A DNA stretch of 56,261 nucleotides, taken from contig DAIDAE010000002.1 in the NCBI GenBank assembly GCA_027310755.1, forward strand, positions 1-56,261, read 5' to 3'. Below are positions 35,278-42,827 of the stretch, piece after piece. The DNA comes from Candidatus Micrarchaeaceae archaeon (GTDB taxonomy: Archaea > Micrarchaeota > Micrarchaeia > Micrarchaeales > Micrarchaeaceae). The translations under genes were made by a program, and so were the position numbers. Each line of letters begins with the position of its first letter. Positions within the stretch are counted from its first letter, which is position 1. The notes beneath the pieces were generated by a model. It was not told where the DNA came from, ran no database searches, and saw nothing but the letters and a program-made list of their open reading frames with translations.

Positions 35278-35430
35278 GTGGGAAAGTTTCCTATAGCCGA
35301 TGCAGAAATCATAAAGATATACATATGCAAGAGGTGCAAGGCTAGGAACTCCGCTTCAGCGGAAAAGTGCAGGAAGTGCGGATACTACGCGCTCAGGCCA
35401 AAGAACAAGGAGACGAAGACAAAGAAATAA
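35278..35430 (+). CDS. rpl40e: Ribosomal protein eL40 (L40e)
   Basis: 50 residues, absent from the ORF track because it is short and starts with GTG. The sequence [23 protein letters not shown] then [18 protein letters not shown] is a full archaeal eL40: four zinc cysteines (CKRC, CRKC) and the ending LRPKNKE shared with homologues. No in-frame ATG precedes it. It lies 36 nt ahead of the wHTH gene and probably forms an operon with it. Confidence 0.95.
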   Translation: MGKFPIADAEIIKIYICKRCKARNSASAEKCRKCGYYALRPKNKETKTKK

Positions 35431-35439
35431 TTAAAATGA

Positions 35440-35454
35440 CAAAATGACATTTTG
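35440..35454. promoter_or_regulatory. Palindrome CAAAATG-A-CATTTTG, candidate operator
   Basis: A perfect 7-bp inverted repeat with one central base, overlapping a tandem AAAATGAC pair, sits between the eL40 stop and the ATG of the wHTH gene. Its position and symmetry suit autoregulation by the encoded DNA-binding protein. Confidence 0.35.
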
Positions 35455-35466
35455 AGTGGTGTGAAA

Positions 35467-35688
35467 ATGGTAGATTTGAATCCAATGGAGCAGAGCGTGG
35501 TAAATGCGATGAAAGAGCTCGGTGCCACCAAGGATACCACGATAAAGACCGCCGACGACATAATGAAGAAGTGCAACAGGCCAAAGGGCATGGTGACGAA
35601 TACGCTCGTTTCGCTCGTTCAGAAGGGCGTGATAAAGAGGGTCGTCAGGGAAAAAGCATCCGGATACTACCTACTTGCGCAGGTGTGA
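35467..35688 (+). CDS. Small winged-helix protein
   Basis: 73 residues from the ATG at 35467. A single wHTH domain: NPMEQSVVNAMKELGA, TADDIMKKCNRPKGMVTNTLVSLVQKGVIKRV, then the wing EKASGYYLLAQV. It resembles short archaeal transcription regulators, and by fold also ribosomal eS25-like proteins; linkage to eL40 makes either role possible. The stop overlaps the next gene as GTGA. Confidence 0.75.
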   Translation: MVDLNPMEQSVVNAMKELGATKDTTIKTADDIMKKCNRPKGMVTNTLVSLVQKGVIKRVVREKASGYYLLAQV

Positions 35689-36143
35689 ATGTGGACGAAC
35701 CAGATGAATATGTTGATTTCATGGCCAAGTACAAGGATTGGATATCGATAAGGAGGCTCGGGATACGTCCAAACACCACACCGCAGGAAGTGGTGTACCA
35801 TCTTGCCGGCATAAGGGCTACGATGGAGGGGAAGATGTACCCGTTGCTCGGGATAAAGACCGGAGTTCTTGATACTTTTGCGGACGGTGCAACCCAGGGC
35901 CTAAAGAAAAAGGACCTGCCGCAGATAGTTGCCAAGCTTGAGTCCCAAGAAGCCAAGCAGGCAATATCCGCATCATCGACCGAGACGCTAGCTCCGCTTG
36001 CCAAGGTCTACCTTCTTAACAAACTCATAACGAATGTGGGTCTTGAGACGGGAATAGGACAACTCTCAATGTCAAAGATATTCCCGGAGCTCAAGCCGCC
36101 AAAGATGCCGCCCGTAGGCAGGAAAAAGAAAACAGAGCAGTAA
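35685..36143 (+). CDS. Hypothetical protein coupled to the wHTH gene
   Basis: 152 residues from the GTG at 35685, which overlaps the preceding stop by 4 nt (GTGA); GTG 35691 is an alternative. The track start at 35571 is a shadow of the wHTH gene. Helical, with IRRLGIRPNTTPQEVVYHLAGIRATMEGKMYPLLGI early and a basic Pro-rich tail (PPKMPPVGRKKKTEQ). No family recognised. Overlap with the wHTH gene argues that the two products act together. Confidence 0.6.
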   Translation: MNVDEPDEYVDFMAKYKDWISIRRLGIRPNTTPQEVVYHLAGIRATMEGKMYPLLGIKTGVLDTFADGATQGLKKKDLPQIVAKLESQEAKQAISASSTETLAPLAKVYLLNKLITNVGLETGIGQLSMSKIFPELKPPKMPPVGRKKKTEQ

Positions 36144-36209
36144 TTTTCCGAGAAAATCCGTCTTCGATATGCTTAAATATCAGGTAAATTATCAACCCTA
36201 CGCGATAGT

Positions 36210-36641
36210 ATGACTAAAACAACTGGATCCACTGGAATGAACCAGCAAGAGATTATGCGATATCTGACAAATCTATCTGGCAACGATCTCTGCGCAGGAA
36301 TTATAGAGTCCGCGACTAGGGCATTGATCTCCCCTTGCGACATAAAGACTTTTTACAATGGATACGTCGGGATTATGAGGGAGCTAGGCCTGGCGCAGAT
36401 AGTTGCGGATCAGAATATAGGCTATGTCATAAGCAAACTTGGCGCTAAGACTGCTGAAAAATGGTTTTACATCCTTCCCCAGATACAACTGCGAACTTCA
36501 GAGGCCCACTACCTTCAGAACGCCTCCAGGATAAGCGAGAGGGTTATGCGTAGACGCACTAGTGCTAGGGAGCGCTTACCAGATGACTCGGTATTGCCGA
36601 CATTGCAACGTAAGCGGCAAGAAGGCTTGCTCCGAGCATAG
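36210..36641 (+). CDS. Hypothetical protein
   Basis: 143 residues. The TATA box GCTTAAATAT (around 36171-36180) predicts initiation close to 36204, so the ATG at 36210 is near-leaderless. Helical, with SGNDLCAGIIESATRALISPCDIKTFYNGY and VADQNIGYVISKLGAKTAEKWF; the last 40 residues are Arg-rich. The final 77 nt overlap the 3-prime end of the convergent DUF981 gene, more than usual here, so the real C-terminus may have been extended by loss of a stop. No family recognised. Confidence 0.55.
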   Translation: MTKTTGSTGMNQQEIMRYLTNLSGNDLCAGIIESATRALISPCDIKTFYNGYVGIMRELGLAQIVADQNIGYVISKLGAKTAEKWFYILPQIQLRTSEAHYLQNASRISERVMRRRTSARERLPDDSVLPTLQRKRQEGLLRA

Positions 36642-37188
36642 CTATTACAAAGATCGCAATGCAAAGGGTCCATCCCACCCACGGGTTCTTCTGCAATCCG
36701 GGAAGCCTCTGCATGAGCAGTGCGACCGGATACGAGAATATACCTGCTGTCCCGAAAAGCCCGTAGAGTGCGAGCAGCGCTATTGGCTCCTTCGTGAGGC
36801 CTATGTTATATCCCTGCACCCCGTAGATTATCGTCATTATGCCTATCAGCAGGCCAAAGAAGCCAACATACTCAAACCTTATCCTGAAATGTATTGAGAG
36901 CGCAAGCGCCAGCACTATCATCCCGAATGAAACCAGGGGATCATAAAATAGTATATTGTAGCTTCCAGGCAGCGGCCAAGCGAGCTGGCCCCACATGCCC
37001 GTAACCATCATGTATAGTCCAACTAGGATGAGCGGTGCCTTTGCCCCCTCGAGCCGCGCCGCATAGTCTGTATAACCCTTGTTCCTTTTCGCATATGCAA
37101 AATATTCGGATATCACAAGGTACAAGATCAAGAATCCAGCGAAGCTCAGGGAGAACAAAGAGTACGCCAGATTGTCGATAAAGGGCAT
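36565..37188 (-). CDS. DUF981 family membrane protein
   Basis: 207 residues with six or seven membrane helices: FSLSFAGFLILYLVIS, APLILVGLYMMVTGMWGQLAWPLPGSYNILFYDPLVSFGMIVLALAL, FFGLLIGIMTIIYGV and later helices. WGQLTWPLPGSYNILFYDP-like segments are characteristic of DUF981, known from Thermoplasmata, Sulfolobales and relatives. Function unknown. Confidence 0.75.
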   Translation of the reverse strand: MPFIDNLAYSLFSLSFAGFLILYLVISEYFAYAKRNKGYTDYAARLEGAKAPLILVGLYMMVTGMWGQLAWPLPGSYNILFYDPLVSFGMIVLALALSIHFRIRFEYVGFFGLLIGIMTIIYGVQGYNIGLTKEPIALLALYGLFGTAGIFSYPVALLMQRLPGLQKNPWVGWTLCIAIFVIAMLGASLLAAYVAMSAIPSHLVSAP

Positions 37189-37254
37189 GCGATTACAATG
37201 TTAATATGTATAACGCCTCCTTTAAAACTTTATGGTATCCGTTTCGGTAGCAGC

Positions 37255-38889
37255 TCAATATCTCCTCACGACGGGCTTCACATCCGTTCCATTGGAGTAC
37301 ACGTATATGCCGGTGCCGTCCGTGTTTATGTTCACGACGTGGTAACCCCTAGACACGGAATCGCACCTGAGCAGCGCCCTGTCCCTATCTACAAGGTTTT
37401 CTTCGGTTATCAGCCTCTGCGCATCACCTCTCAGGTGCACAGCGTGGAGCTCAGCATACTGTTTCGCATCGATCTCAAATCTTGGATCCGGTTCGATATT
37501 AGCATGTATGTGCCTTTTTATCGCCTCCTGCGTGGCGACTATTGTTACAGGAACCGCCAAGGCTTCTGATCCGCTCCCATACCCGAGTAGTACGCCCCTT
37601 TGCTGTAGATTCCTGTCCTTCAGCTTTGCCGAGTAGTTCAGCAGGTAGCTGGTGAAGCTCGTGAACAGGGCTCCTGTGTAAGAATTGCCAGTTGTTTTTG
37701 GTATTTCTAGCGCCTCATTGATGTGCAGGCTCTTCTTGTAGGCCTCAAATTCAGGTGTGGTTCTCAGTTTTTTCAGCCAGTCCCAGTATGCATTTATACT
37801 TGGATCATTACCTACATAGTCAATGATTTCCCTTTCCAGTCTTTGGGCGCCGTCGGTGTTAAAGCTCTTGAGCTTGTTGCCTATGAGCTGTGTAAGCTTC
37901 CTTGTGCCGGTTAGCGGCTCCCTTCCAATGTTTTCCCTGTTCGTTATCCTTTCAAATAGTTCGGGATCAGCAGTCTTCAGGTAGTGGGCAAACTGGAACC
38001 CAGCAAGATACTCTGCTTGTGCTGGGAATGGGACATGGCAGAGTACGAACTCTATCCCCTTCACCCCGTGGTCATGGCCATCGCTCCTCAACCTGTGCTC
38101 AAGGTCCTCGGCTGCGCTTCCTACATCGTAAACAAAAATCTTTTCGGAAGGTTTACCATGGACCTTTGGCGTATCGCACCCCACCTTTGTGAAATCCGAG
38201 AATGTAACGTTATGCGCGGTGCTCTCCGGATGCAGTTCCGCCAACAGAGGCCGTGGCGTCACCCACATAAGCGCAGCAGCGCCGCCCTGCGTGGCCTCGG
38301 CTCCTGGCGCCTTTTTGTCTTCGTATATCGATGTGTCAGCTGCAATGACAATCGAGGATTCATTGTAGCCGAGCATGGCATTGCGGCTTACCCTTGTGGC
38401 TGCGTCATCCAGGGCCAACAGCCCTCCAACGCACGCAAATTTTTCCTCAGTTATCCTCGAATGCCTTATCTGTTTCAATACCGGTGAGAAGAGCACCGGA
38501 TTTTCCTCAAGGAGCCTGGATTCGACTATGCCTCTCGATATCATCACGTCGGGTCTGCTCTTGTCTATCGCGCTCTCCGTGCCGGAGTAAACGCTTCTTA
38601 TTGGACACTGTGCGAGGAGCTCCCTGCTTTCTTGGTCGCTGGTTACCTGCCGAAGGAAAATATCAAGTGCATCTGCGACAAAAGTGAAATTTGCTTCGGA
38701 ATATCCGGGCAGCCTGAACATGTCAACTTTCAATCCGTTCTTTATTGTGCCCAGCTTCTTTGCAGTTTTTTCCGCATCTCCGCCTCCAAGCGCCTCGGCA
38801 AGCTTCTCGGCGCGCATATGCAATCCCGGCGTTGTGACCACAATCTCGCTTATTCCGACAGGCACATAGGACATATTTCTGGTTGCCAT
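37255..38889 (-). CDS. Hydroxymethylglutaryl-CoA synthase-like enzyme
   Basis: 544 residues, longer than the roughly 350 of most archaeal enzymes. It condenses acetyl-CoA with acetoacetyl-CoA for the mevalonate pathway to archaeal lipids. The thiolase-type nucleophile is in KFACVGGLLALDDA (near residue 162), with IVIAADTSIY and a Gly-rich EATQGGAAALMWV after it, and the catalytic His in CHVPFPAQAEYLAG. The N-terminal VGISEIVVTTPGLHM is also typical. The extra length comes from internal insertions and a C-terminal region (about residues 440-544). Divergence leaves some doubt about exact substrate. Confidence 0.8.
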   Translation of the reverse strand: MATRNMSYVPVGISEIVVTTPGLHMRAEKLAEALGGGDAEKTAKKLGTIKNGLKVDMFRLPGYSEANFTFVADALDIFLRQVTSDQESRELLAQCPIRSVYSGTESAIDKSRPDVMISRGIVESRLLEENPVLFSPVLKQIRHSRITEEKFACVGGLLALDDAATRVSRNAMLGYNESSIVIAADTSIYEDKKAPGAEATQGGAAALMWVTPRPLLAELHPESTAHNVTFSDFTKVGCDTPKVHGKPSEKIFVYDVGSAAEDLEHRLRSDGHDHGVKGIEFVLCHVPFPAQAEYLAGFQFAHYLKTADPELFERITNRENIGREPLTGTRKLTQLIGNKLKSFNTDGAQRLEREIIDYVGNDPSINAYWDWLKKLRTTPEFEAYKKSLHINEALEIPKTTGNSYTGALFTSFTSYLLNYSAKLKDRNLQQRGVLLGYGSGSEALAVPVTIVATQEAIKRHIHANIEPDPRFEIDAKQYAELHAVHLRGDAQRLITEENLVDRDRALLRCDSVSRGYHVVNINTDGTGIYVYSNGTDVKPVVRRY

Positions 38890-38911
38890 AGCATCACGGT
38901 AAATGCCAAAA

Positions 38912-39511
38912 TCAGGCGAACGACAAGCTCCCCCTGTTCCTTGTCTGCGCCACCCTCCCTGCTATCTCGTCTGTGACCCTGGAAGCCCTTCCGTCGCCGA
39001 GGTTCGTGAAAAAATGTATCCTCGGATCGATCCTGCTGGATATTTTTCCGAGAACGCTGCTGTGTTTGTCCCCCCGGTGTATTGTCTCCATGCCTTCCCA
39101 GGTGGATTTCCAGGCCTCCTGGGTATCGTCCTGCACCCTAAGGTCCGGTTTTTCCTCCCTCGGATCATATCTATTCACGTCCGGGTTTCGTATTCCCGAA
39201 AGCTCCAGTATCCTTGCAATGGCGTCAAGATCCGAGAATGAATTTTTTGTCCTGAAACGGACGCGCCTGTGCGGCGTTTCTATCTGCTCTTTTGCATATG
39301 CAAGCGTGTCCAGTATCAATCCGGATGTGATATCGAGGTCCTTGGCATCCGCGCTGCCCCTAACCAATTTTATTACGTTGTACATCCCCTCCCTAAGGGC
39401 ATTGCCCATCCTGGTGCCAGCCCTCAGCAATTTCCTGTCGAAAAGCTGACCTATGTCATCTATTAGCGTCCCATCGACGTCAATCTCTATTACGAATTCC
39501 TTGCGGTCCAT
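38912..39511 (-). CDS. HAD-like protein
   Basis: 199 residues from the ATG at 39511. IEIDVDGTLID near the N-terminus is HAD motif I (DxDGT). A later segment (IDPRIHFFTNLGDG) may correspond to motif III/IV, but no clear motif II Ser/Thr or Lys is visible, so catalytic activity is uncertain. A phosphatase is the usual role. ATATTTAAAG about 45 nt upstream is a TATA box. It lies 22 nt before the HMG-CoA synthase start and may share its transcript. Confidence 0.55.
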   Translation of the reverse strand: MDRKEFVIEIDVDGTLIDDIGQLFDRKLLRAGTRMGNALREGMYNVIKLVRGSADAKDLDITSGLILDTLAYAKEQIETPHRRVRFRTKNSFSDLDAIARILELSGIRNPDVNRYDPREEKPDLRVQDDTQEAWKSTWEGMETIHRGDKHSSVLGKISSRIDPRIHFFTNLGDGRASRVTDEIAGRVAQTRNRGSLSFA

Positions 39512-39680
39512 ATTCACTACCGTGCAAATAGCACTGCGAAAACCGCCTTTAAATATGTCGTTCCGTGCTAAGTCAATTGACGTTTACGGCGTCACGCCAG
39601 TTCAAAATCTGAATGTCGCACACATATTCTTGAACAAAAAAGAGCATTTAAATATCATAAAAATCACAGCGACTATTACG

Positions 39681-40247
39681 ATGAGCATGGCAATAGTTGG
39701 AATCCCCAAAGAGGCGCTGTCCACGTTTGAGATATTCTCAATATCCGTGGAGTATGCGAAAAGCCTGTATACAATCAGGGAGCTTAGAAACCAGCGGCTG
39801 ACCGGATTCAATGATTTAAATGAACACCTGCCTGCGGAATGGGAATTTAGCGGCACGGCGATAAGGGACGCGGAAGCACTAAGGGAGGGCAAGGGCCTGT
39901 CCTACGGCGAAATGGCAAGCGGCGTCATGCGGGTCTTCGACGTGCCAAAGCCTATCGCGGAGAAGGTGGTGGAATGGGTAAGATGGTACATGGTCATGGG
40001 AAAGGAGAGGTATGGGGAATTGCACAGGGATGCCGACAGGCTGTCGAGGGCCGGGCGCCACAAGGAAAGCGCCGAGCTCTTTGAGAGAATGGCTTCGCTT
40101 TCGGAAAGGAGGCAGCTGCCCGTCGGTTATGTAGACTGGCCTGTAAGCCAGGCCATGGCCGAATTCAAGAAGGCCGGCATGCAGGATGCTGCGGCTTCGC
40201 TGCTGCGCAATTACGGATCTAGACTGCAAAGGACTGATGCAAGATAA
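39681..40247 (+). CDS. Hypothetical helical protein
   Basis: 188 residues from the ATG at 39681. The TATA box CATTTAAATAT (around 39645-39655) sits about 27 nt upstream, so the message is leaderless; the track ORF start at 39453 is a shadow. Entirely helical and charged, with EAALSTFEIFSISVEYAKSL-like and YGELHRDADRLSRAGRHKESAELFERMASLSERR segments that recall TPR-like helical hairpins. No membrane segment or catalytic motif. No family recognised. Confidence 0.6.
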   Translation: MSMAIVGIPKEALSTFEIFSISVEYAKSLYTIRELRNQRLTGFNDLNEHLPAEWEFSGTAIRDAEALREGKGLSYGEMASGVMRVFDVPKPIAEKVVEWVRWYMVMGKERYGELHRDADRLSRAGRHKESAELFERMASLSERRQLPVGYVDWPVSQAMAEFKKAGMQDAAASLLRNYGSRLQRTDAR

Positions 40248-40255
40248 AAAGAAAA

Positions 40256-40561
40256 TTAGCTGAGGCCTATTTCTATCTGCACCGTATCGGGGACAGGTAT
40301 CCTCATCACCTGCCTGAGCGCCTGTTCGCTTCCATCTATCTGTATAAGCCTCTTGTGGATCCTTAGCTCCCATTTTTCATATGTGTGGCTTCCGTCAGCA
40401 GCCGGCGTCTTCCTCGTTGTCTGTGAAATGCGCCTTGTCGGCAGAGGCACAGGACCCCTGCTCTTGACGTTGGCCGCCTGTGCGATGCTCTTTATCTGCC
40501 TTGCTATGGAATCAGCGTCCTTCCTGTTGGTGCTTATCAGCTTTATTATGGCAACGCTCAT
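40256..40561 (-). CDS. rps10: Ribosomal protein uS10
   Basis: 101 residues, full length. Landmarks: AIIKLISTNRKDADSIARQIKSIAQ, GPVPLPTR, TYEKWELRIHKRLIQI, and VQIEIGLS. It is part of the 30S head. It follows the EF-1A gene by 10 nt on the same strand, the classical archaeal tuf-rps10 pair. Confidence 0.97.
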   Translation of the reverse strand: MSVAIIKLISTNRKDADSIARQIKSIAQAANVKSRGPVPLPTRRISQTTRKTPAADGSHTYEKWELRIHKRLIQIDGSEQALRQVMRIPVPDTVQIEIGLS

Positions 40562-40571
40562 TCAATGATCC

Positions 40572-41852
40572 TCATTGCGCCTTTCTTGGGACAACGTCCA
40601 GGATCACTCCTGCGCCTATGGTCTCTCCCATGTCCCTTATCGCGAACCTTCCCAGTTGCGGGAAATCGCTGTACTTCTCCAGGGCCACCGGCTTTGTTGG
40701 CTTTATCTTGACTATGGCTATATCTCCCGTCTTCAGCGTCTGCGGGTTCTTCTCCGCCGTCAGTCCCGTCTTTGGATCCTTCTTTTCCAGGAACTCGATG
40801 AATGTGCACGCCACCTGCGCAGTGTGTATGTGGAACACCGGCGTGTAGCCCTTTGCTATCACGTTCTGGTGATGCAGCACCACAACCTGTGCGGTGAATT
40901 CATCCGCAACGCAAGGCGGGCTGCTCGTCGGGCCTATAACATCCCCCCTCTTTATGTCCTTCTTCTCGAGCCCCTTCACCGCGAACCCTATATTGTCGCC
41001 GGGCTCGGCCTTCTGCAGCTGCTGGTGGTGCATTTCTATGCTCTTGACCTCCGATTTCGCACCGCTGGGCATTACTATTATCATATCGCCAGGCTTTAGG
41101 ACTCCTGTCTCTACCCTTCCCACCGGTATGGTTCCGAATCCCTGCACCGTGTGCACGTCCTGTACCGGCAGCCTCAATGGCTTGTCGGTCGGCTTTGCCG
41201 GCACCTTTAACATATCCAAGGCTTCAAGCAGCGTTGGTCCAGTGTACCAAGACATCTTGTCGCTCTTCTTTCCGGCATTGCTGCCTTCCAGGGCAGAATA
41301 TGGAACATAAGCTATTACCGTATCAGGTTTGTAACCAAGGGTTTTCAGCAACTCTGCCACGTTCTTCTTTGTCTCTTCGTATTTGTCCTGGGCGAAGTTT
41401 ACGGCATCCATCTTGTTTATCCCAACTATCATCTGCTTGACCCCGAGGACGTTGGCGAGTATCGCGTGTTCCCTTGTCTGTGCCTGCAGTCCCTCCTTGG
41501 CCGAGCATATCAGTACTGCCGCGTCCGATTGGCTCGCTCCTGTAATCATGTTCTTTACGAAGTCCCTGTGCCCGGGGGCATCGATTACTGTAAAGTAGTA
41601 CTTTTGAGTCTGGAATTCCCTGTGCGCGATGTCTATCGTAATGCCCCTTTCCCTCTCTTCCTTCAAAGAGTCCATGACGAAGGCAAACTCGAAAGTCGGC
41701 TTGTTGAACGTCTGTGTCAACTCCTTCATTCTGACCATGTCCCTATCGGAGATGGCCCCCGTCTCGAAAAGAAGCCTTCCGACCGTTGTTGACTTCCCGT
41801 GGTCAACGTGCCCTATGAATATCAGGTTCAAGTGCGGTTTGTCTGTTGCCAT
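40572..41852 (-). CDS. tuf: Translation elongation factor EF-1A
   Basis: 426 residues. GTPase that delivers aminoacyl-tRNA to the ribosome. G1 GHVDHGKST, switch II DAPGHRDFVKNMITGASQSDAAVL, G4 NKMD, G5-type SAL segment. Domains 2 and 3 are complete, with GDVIGPTSSPPCVADEFTAQVVVL and a final MGETIGAGVILDV. Archaeal/eukaryotic type, as shown by RERGITIDIAHREF. Probably highly expressed; the upstream gap contains A/T-rich promoter sequence. Confidence 0.98.
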   Translation of the reverse strand: MATDKPHLNLIFIGHVDHGKSTTVGRLLFETGAISDRDMVRMKELTQTFNKPTFEFAFVMDSLKEERERGITIDIAHREFQTQKYYFTVIDAPGHRDFVKNMITGASQSDAAVLICSAKEGLQAQTREHAILANVLGVKQMIVGINKMDAVNFAQDKYEETKKNVAELLKTLGYKPDTVIAYVPYSALEGSNAGKKSDKMSWYTGPTLLEALDMLKVPAKPTDKPLRLPVQDVHTVQGFGTIPVGRVETGVLKPGDMIIVMPSGAKSEVKSIEMHHQQLQKAEPGDNIGFAVKGLEKKDIKRGDVIGPTSSPPCVADEFTAQVVVLHHQNVIAKGYTPVFHIHTAQVACTFIEFLEKKDPKTGLTAEKNPQTLKTGDIAIVKIKPTKPVALEKYSDFPQLGRFAIRDMGETIGAGVILDVVPRKAQ

Positions 41853-42002
41853 TTAATTCACCTAAGTATAATGATTAATATTGTAAAATTTGAAAAGCGG
41901 AACTTGTCGGTTGTTAAGCCATTTTCCGTCAGTAAAAAACGCCTTTCCTCGATTAGTGTTTCTGCAAGTTAAATATAAATACCTTATGCTTCTTTCCCCG
42001 AT

Positions 42003-42380
42003 TCAGGCAAGGTCGACTATGTGGCTTTTGCAGCCTATGTTGACCGCTATTACGGACGGCTTTCCTTGGCAGGCATTCGATTTTGCCCCGTTGAAGACCT
42101 TGATGAACTGCTCGTAGAACGCTGCACCATCAATGCTAAACACAAATAATATGTGCCCCCGGGATTCAACCTGCCTGCATGTCGCTTCATCCCGATACAG
42201 GATGCCGTTTTCCACCAGCCTATAGTAGCTCTCCCTTTCATGGTCTGAGGGGTTCCTCAGGTATATCCACTGGTCCTTGCGCGCAAGCTTGAGCAGGTCC
42301 CTGTCATGCGTGCCTACGGTCAAGACCGTCGGGATTCCCGACCCTGCCGGTCCCGCAAGCGTCATCATGTCCGTTGCCAT
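42003..42380 (-). CDS. Hypothetical protein, leaderless
   Basis: 125 residues. GTATAAATG about 28 nt upstream predicts initiation at the ATG (42380). Begins MATDMMTLAGPAGSGIPTVLTVGTHDRDLL; a mixed alpha/beta pattern follows with three cysteines. No recognisable catalytic motif or membrane segment. It is divergent from the hyperacidic protein gene, with both promoters in a 140-bp gap. No family recognised. Confidence 0.6.
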   Translation of the reverse strand: MATDMMTLAGPAGSGIPTVLTVGTHDRDLLKLARKDQWIYLRNPSDHERESYYRLVENGILYRDEATCRQVESRGHILFVFSIDGAAFYEQFIKVFNGAKSNACQGKPSVIAVNIGCKSHIVDLA

Positions 42381-42449
42381 TTATTTCTAGTTTTCCTCAG
42401 AATAACAGCATTTATACCTTCTCTGCAAAAGCCATGGGGGCAGACAGAA

Positions 42450-42462
42450 AAGTATTTATAAA
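42450..42462 (+). promoter_or_regulatory. TATA box of the hyperacidic protein gene
   Basis: AGTATTTATAAAG predicts initiation near 42481. The leader of about 42 nt contains a small hairpin (GATGC-TGAAA-GCATC, 42488-42502) and a GGTGA Shine-Dalgarno-like sequence close to the ATG. Confidence 0.5.
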
Positions 42463-42522
42463 GGATGGTCTATAATCAAAGTAAGTCGATGCTGAAAGCA
42501 TCAGGACGAGTCTGGTGAAAAA

Positions 42523-42645
42523 ATGGACAAGTTTAATTGGATAGAGGCCAAGGCGGCAGCCGAGGAAGACGACGAAGACGACGAGGACCTCGACGACGAA
42601 GATTTCGACGACGAAGACGACGACATGGGAGACGACGAGTCCTAA
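42523..42645 (+). CDS. Hyperacidic 40-residue protein
   Basis: Forty residues, absent from the ORF track. Starts MDKFNWIEAKAAA, then almost only Asp and Glu; 24 of 40 residues are acidic. A TATA box, a Shine-Dalgarno-like GGTGA and codon-level alternation of GAC/GAA/GAT support translation. The Arg-rich plus-strand ORF at 42537-42752 is its frame-shifted shadow. Acidic proteins this small can act as nucleic-acid mimics, histone-type chaperones or partners of basic ribosomal proteins; none is shown here. Confidence 0.65.
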   Translation: MDKFNWIEAKAAAEEDDEDDEDLDDEDFDDEDDDMGDDES

Positions 42646-42827
42646 TCAGGCGCCACGGTGCCTGGTTCGGTTTGGTTTTAAAATTTTATTTTTCATTCCT
42701 TCTTTTTGGCACCCGGGCCTTATCAAAAGCTATAATAAGTAATAACAGATAAAATTAGTATGTGGGAAAACAACGCCTTTTTATCCTGACATTCATGCAA
42801 AAAGAGGGCTGAACCCAAGGTATATCG

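Noticed and set aside
35571-35684. Upstream part of the 190-residue ORF
   Set aside because: Shadow of the wHTH gene in another frame; GTG 35685 with a GTGA overlap is the better start.
39453-39680. Upstream part of the 264-residue ORF
   Set aside because: Antisense shadow of the HAD-like gene; the TATA box supports a leaderless start at 39681.
41853-42002. Gap upstream of EF-1A
   Set aside because: TATA-like sequences only; no small gene or RNA structure seen.
42537-42752. 71-residue Arg-rich ORF on the plus strand
   Set aside because: It is the shifted frame of the hyperacidic protein: GAC/GAA repeats read as CGA/AGA. Promoter and GGTGA fit the acidic frame.
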